NCBI RefSeq assembly: GCF_029894335.1
Contig: NZ_JARXZC010000050.1
Span: 1 to 42,353, forward strand
Direction of reading: 5' to 3'
From: Kitasatospora sp. MAP5-34
GTDB lineage: Bacteria; Actinomycetota; Actinomycetes; Streptomycetales; Streptomycetaceae
DNA length: 42,353 nucleotides
The notes under the pieces are model-generated. The model saw only the letters and a program-made list of their open reading frames with translations. It did not search any database and was not told the origin of the DNA. Below are positions 39,820 to 42,353 of the stretch, piece after piece; within the stretch, counting starts at the first letter, position 1, and the number at the start of each line of letters is the position of its first letter. The translations under genes and the position numbers were made by a program.

Positions 39820-41955
39820 TCATGGCGTCTCCGTAAGGTGCGTCGTCTGGCCGGCCGGCGCCTCGCCGCTCACGGGCTCGGCGTGGTCCGTTGCTGCGTG
39901 GTCCGTGCTGGCGTTGTCCGTGGCTGCGCTGTCCGTTCCGGTGCTGTCCGTTCCGGCGCTGTCGTCAATGATCTCGCCGGTCGCGGTGTTCACCGCAGGT
40001 GCTGCCGGTGGACGGGAAGCCAACGCTGCCGCAACAGTCTCCGCCGTCCGGCGGCCGATCCCCGGGACCTCGCAGAGCTGGTCCACCGTGGCGGCCCGCA
40101 GCTTCTTCAGCGAACCGAAGTGCTTGAGCAGCGCCTGGCGGCGAGTCTCGCCGAGGCCGGGGACGGAGTCCAGTTCCCCCGCCGTGAAGCGCTTGCCGCG
40201 CTTGGCGCGCTGGTACGTGATCGCGAAGCGGTGCGCCTCGTCCCGAACCCGCTGCAACAGGTAGAGGCCCTCGCTCGAACGCGGCAGCACCACCGGGTCG
40301 TCCTGGCCCGGCAGCCAGACCTCCTCCAGGCGCTTGGCGAGCCCGCAGAGCGCGACGTCGTCGATGCCCAGCTCCTCCAACGCGCGCTTGGCGGCGGCGA
40401 CCTGCGGCTGGCCGCCGTCCACCACCAGCAGCTGCGGCGGGTAGGCGAAGCGCTTCGGGCGGCCGATGTCGTCGGTCTTCGACTCGGGACCGTCCTCGTC
40501 CCCCTGGCCGACCTCGTCCGGGAGGGCCTCCTCCGGGACGGCCCACTCCCCCGTCTGCTCCCGCTCGCGGAGGTAGCGGCGGAATCGGCGGCTGATCACC
40601 TCGTGCATCGAGCGGACGTCGTCCTGCCCCTCGAAGCCCTTGATCTGGAAGCGGCGGTACTCGCTCTTGCGGGCGAGGCCGTCCTCGAACACCACCATCG
40701 AGGCGACCACGTCCTCGCCCTGCAGGTGCGAGATGTCGAAGCACTCGATCCGCAGCGGGACGGAGTCCAACTCCAGCGCGTCGGTGATCTCCTGCAGCGC
40801 CCGGCTACGGGTCGTCAGGTCGGAGGCGCGCTTGGTCTTGTGCAGCGCCAGGCCCTGCTGGGCGTTGCGCTGGACGGTGACCATCAGGTCCTTCTTGTCG
40901 CCGCGCTGCGGCACCCGCAGGTCCACCTGCGAGCCCCGCAGGCCCGTCAGCCACTCCTGCACCGGCCCGAGCGGCTCCGGCAGCGCCGGGACGAGCACCT
41001 CGCGCGGCACCGACTCGGTGCCGCCGCCGTAGAGCTGCTGGAGCGCGTGCTCGACCAGCGCCGGGGTGTCGATGTCCTCGACCTTGTCGGTGACCCAGCC
41101 GCGCTGGCCGCGCACCCGGCCGCCCCGGACGTGGAAGATCTGCACGGCGGCTTCGAGTTCGTCCTGGGCGAGGGCGAACAGGTCGGCGTCGGTGCCGTCG
41201 GCGAGCACCACCGCGTTCTTCTCCATCGCACGCTTCAGCGCCGCTATGTCGTCGCGCAGGCGACCCGCCCGCTCGTACTCCAGCTCGGCCGCCGCCTCCT
41301 GCATCTGCTGCTCCAGGCGGCGCAGGTAACCCCCGGTGCGACCGGCCATGAAGTCGCAGAACTCCTCGGCCAGCGCGACGTGTTCGGCCTGCGAGATCTT
41401 GCCAACGCAGGGCGCGGCGCACTTGCCGATGTACCCCAGCAGGCAGGGCCGGCCGACCTGCTGGGCACGCTTGAACACCCCGTTGGAGCAGGTCCGGACC
41501 GGGAAGACCCGCAGCATCAGGTCGACCGTCTCGCGGATCGCCCAGGCATGCCCGTACGGCCCGAAGTAGCGCACGCCCTTCCGGTGCGCGCCCCTCATCA
41601 CCTGGACGCGCGGGAACTCCTCGTTGAGGGTGACGGCGAGCTCCGGGTAACTCTTGTCGTCGCGGTACTTGACGTTGAAACGCGGGTCGAACTCCTTGAT
41701 CCAGGAGTACTCCAGCTGGAGCGCCTCGACCTCGGTGCCCACCACCGTCCACTCGACGGAGGCGGCGGTGGTGACCATCGTCGCCGTCCGGGAGTGCAGA
41801 CCCGCGAGGTCCTGGAAGTACGAGGAGAGACGCGGACGCAGGCTCTTCGCCTTGCCGACGTAGATGACCCGCCCGTGCGCGTCGCGGAACTTGTAGACGC
41901 CGGGCGAGGTCGGGATGGCCCCGGGCGCCGGACGGTACGTGGAGGGGTCGGCCAT
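39820..41955 (-). CDS. uvrC: Excinuclease ABC subunit C
   Basis: A 711-residue nuclease making both incisions in UvrABC nucleotide excision repair. Domains in order: GIY-YIG (TSPGVYKFRDAHGRVIYVGKAKSLRPRLSS, residues ~12-95), a Cys cluster (PVRTCSNGVF, CLLGYIGKCAAPCVG), UVR (~205-240), RNase-H-like endonuclease (ECFDISHLQGEDVV, VDGGQPQVAA) and tandem helix-hairpin-helix (SVPGLGETRRQALLKHFGS, EVPGIGRRTAETVAAAL). A ~50-residue acidic Thr/Asp/Ala tail built from 15-bp repeats follows. ATG 41955 follows a -10-like TACGGT (41962-41967) by six bases and has no good ribosome binding site, so it may be leaderless. Confidence 0.97.
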   Translation of the reverse strand: MADPSTYRPAPGAIPTSPGVYKFRDAHGRVIYVGKAKSLRPRLSSYFQDLAGLHSRTATMVTTAASVEWTVVGTEVEALQLEYSWIKEFDPRFNVKYRDDKSYPELAVTLNEEFPRVQVMRGAHRKGVRYFGPYGHAWAIRETVDLMLRVFPVRTCSNGVFKRAQQVGRPCLLGYIGKCAAPCVGKISQAEHVALAEEFCDFMAGRTGGYLRRLEQQMQEAAAELEYERAGRLRDDIAALKRAMEKNAVVLADGTDADLFALAQDELEAAVQIFHVRGGRVRGQRGWVTDKVEDIDTPALVEHALQQLYGGGTESVPREVLVPALPEPLGPVQEWLTGLRGSQVDLRVPQRGDKKDLMVTVQRNAQQGLALHKTKRASDLTTRSRALQEITDALELDSVPLRIECFDISHLQGEDVVASMVVFEDGLARKSEYRRFQIKGFEGQDDVRSMHEVISRRFRRYLREREQTGEWAVPEEALPDEVGQGDEDGPESKTDDIGRPKRFAYPPQLLVVDGGQPQVAAAKRALEELGIDDVALCGLAKRLEEVWLPGQDDPVVLPRSSEGLYLLQRVRDEAHRFAITYQRAKRGKRFTAGELDSVPGLGETRRQALLKHFGSLKKLRAATVDQLCEVPGIGRRTAETVAAALASRPPAAPAVNTATGEIIDDSAGTDSTGTDSAATDNASTDHAATDHAEPVSGEAPAGQTTHLTETP
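39881..39970. repeat. 15-bp tandem repeats encoding the UvrC tail
   Basis: About six imperfect 15-base units begin at 39881, 39896, 39911, 39926, 39941 and 39956 (GCGTGGTCCGTGCTG type). On the minus strand each encodes five residues of the form (A/S/G)TD(H/N/S)(A/T). The frame is kept whatever the copy number. Confidence 0.85.
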
Positions 41956-41981
41956 GGCTCTACCGTACCGACTCGGTCGGA

Positions 41982-42276
41982 CACTTCGTGGGCCAGATCG
42001 CCCGGCTCCGCGCAACAGCCACGCGCCGTGCCCGCGACTGGTAGCACAAGACCACCACCGAACTCGCGGACACCTTCGGCGTCATCGGAGTGGAACGGCT
42101 CGACATCCCGAACCGGCGAGGCGTGGGGGCGCACCGTCGAGCTCCTGGCCTACAAGCTCGCCGACCGAGGCGGGCACCTGATCAAGGTCCCCGCCACCGG
42201 TACCTCACTGCGTTGTTCCGCCTGCCTCGTCACCACCCCCGGGAGCCGGGAGACCCAGGGCAGGGCTTCGGCGTAG
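41982..42276 (+). pseudogene. Decayed IS605-type tnpB (OrfB) remnant
   Basis: Two pieces of a TnpB protein are readable in different frames. From 41982, frame 3 gives HFVGQIARLRATATRRARDW, a TAG stop, then HKTTTELADTFGVIGVERLDI, which is the RuvC-type region. From about 42118, frame 1 gives EAWGRTVELLAYKLADRGGHLIKVPATGT and the start of the zinc finger, RCSACLVTTPGSRETQ, ending in TAG at 42274. A stretch between the pieces is deleted, the second half of the finger is lost, and there is no start. So it cannot make an active protein. It lies immediately upstream of uvrC on the opposite strand. No tnpA or element end was seen. Confidence 0.82.
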
Positions 42277-42306
42277 TCGCGTGACGTCCGTTTTGTGATC
42301 ACGCGA
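42277..42306. repeat. 8-bp inverted repeat at the tnpB remnant border
   Basis: TCGCGTGA (42277-42284) and TCACGCGA (42299-42306) are perfect arms around 14 bases, starting at the base after the remnant's stop codon. The repeat could be a terminator for the next minus-strand gene or part of an element end. Confidence 0.45.
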
Positions 42307-42353
42307 GGCCGAGGAGAGCGAGGGGCCGGGTGGCGTCGCGGGCGTTGCGGCGG
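42299..42353 (-). CDS. Possible 3' end of a transposase gene, cut by the window edge
   Basis: On the minus strand the last 55 bases read RRNARDATRPLALLGLA followed by TGA. From memory such RNxRDxTRPLxxLGL endings occur at the C termini of streptomycete DDE transposases. Only 17 residues are visible, so the call is tentative; if right, a mobile element lies next to uvrC, beside the tnpB remnant. Confidence 0.3.
   Translation of the reverse strand, partial: RRNARDATRPLALLGLA

Noticed and set aside
1..42353. CRISPR array, tRNA, integrase or attachment site
   Set aside because: No regularly spaced repeats of CRISPR type, no tRNA-like cloverleaf text and no integrase motif were seen. The sole mobile traces are at the right edge.

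Overview
The window is chromosomal DNA from a streptomycete-like actinobacterium (family Streptomycetaceae; Streptomyces, Kitasatospora and Streptacidiphilus cannot be separated from the sequence alone). The grounds are very high G+C, frequent GTG starts with purine-rich ribosome binding sites, overlapping GTGA/ATGA stop-start junctions, and family-typical genes: sepH, whiA, cutRS-like genes, DUF4193, DUF3093, opcA, rbpA, and a Pat-type acetyltransferase next to ptsH with a DasR-type site. It is mostly core genome. No prophage, CRISPR array, tRNA or biosynthetic gene cluster was seen.

Left part (1-23.6 kb). The first ~100 bases, read on the minus strand, resemble the leader of a streptomycete rRNA operon running off the window. 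Then come thioesterase-dut-DUF3710 (minus), DUF3093 (plus), DUF4193 and an acyl-ACP desaturase (minus), a CutRS-like two-component system (minus), a 61-residue conserved small protein (plus), hemH and an inositol-monophosphatase family gene (minus), an MFS exporter and an FAD-linked sugar-lactone/alditol oxidase (plus), a repeat-rich membrane protein (minus), the cell-division gene sepH (plus), a rhodanese (minus), a VOC protein (plus), then tdk, a phosphodiesterase and DUF5998 (minus), the GNAT/acyl-CoA-synthetase fusion protein (minus), and ptsH and DUF2461 (plus).

Right part (23.6-42 kb). This is a carbon-metabolism block: ctaB (minus); tkt-tal-zwf-opcA-pgl (plus, oxidative and non-oxidative pentose phosphate pathway); then rbpA, secG, tpiA, pgk, gap, whiA, yvcK, rapZ and uvrC (all minus). 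The whiA-yvcK-rapZ-uvrC order is the classic actinobacterial arrangement. The right edge holds a decayed IS605-type tnpB and probably the end of another transposase.

From memory of Streptomyces coelicolor gene order, the left block matches SCO58xx genes and the right block SCO19xx genes. These lie on opposite replichores at similar distances from the origin, so the join near 23.6 kb may be the scar of an inversion symmetric about the origin.

The least explained material is non-coding: a 14-bp-arm inverted repeat between hemH and the MFS gene, two Crp-type palindromes, a structured sepH leader, a triple 16-bp repeat in the ptsH leader, and several 12- to 15-bp tandem repeats. No new multi-gene system was found. 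All family assignments come from reading motifs; no database search was run.
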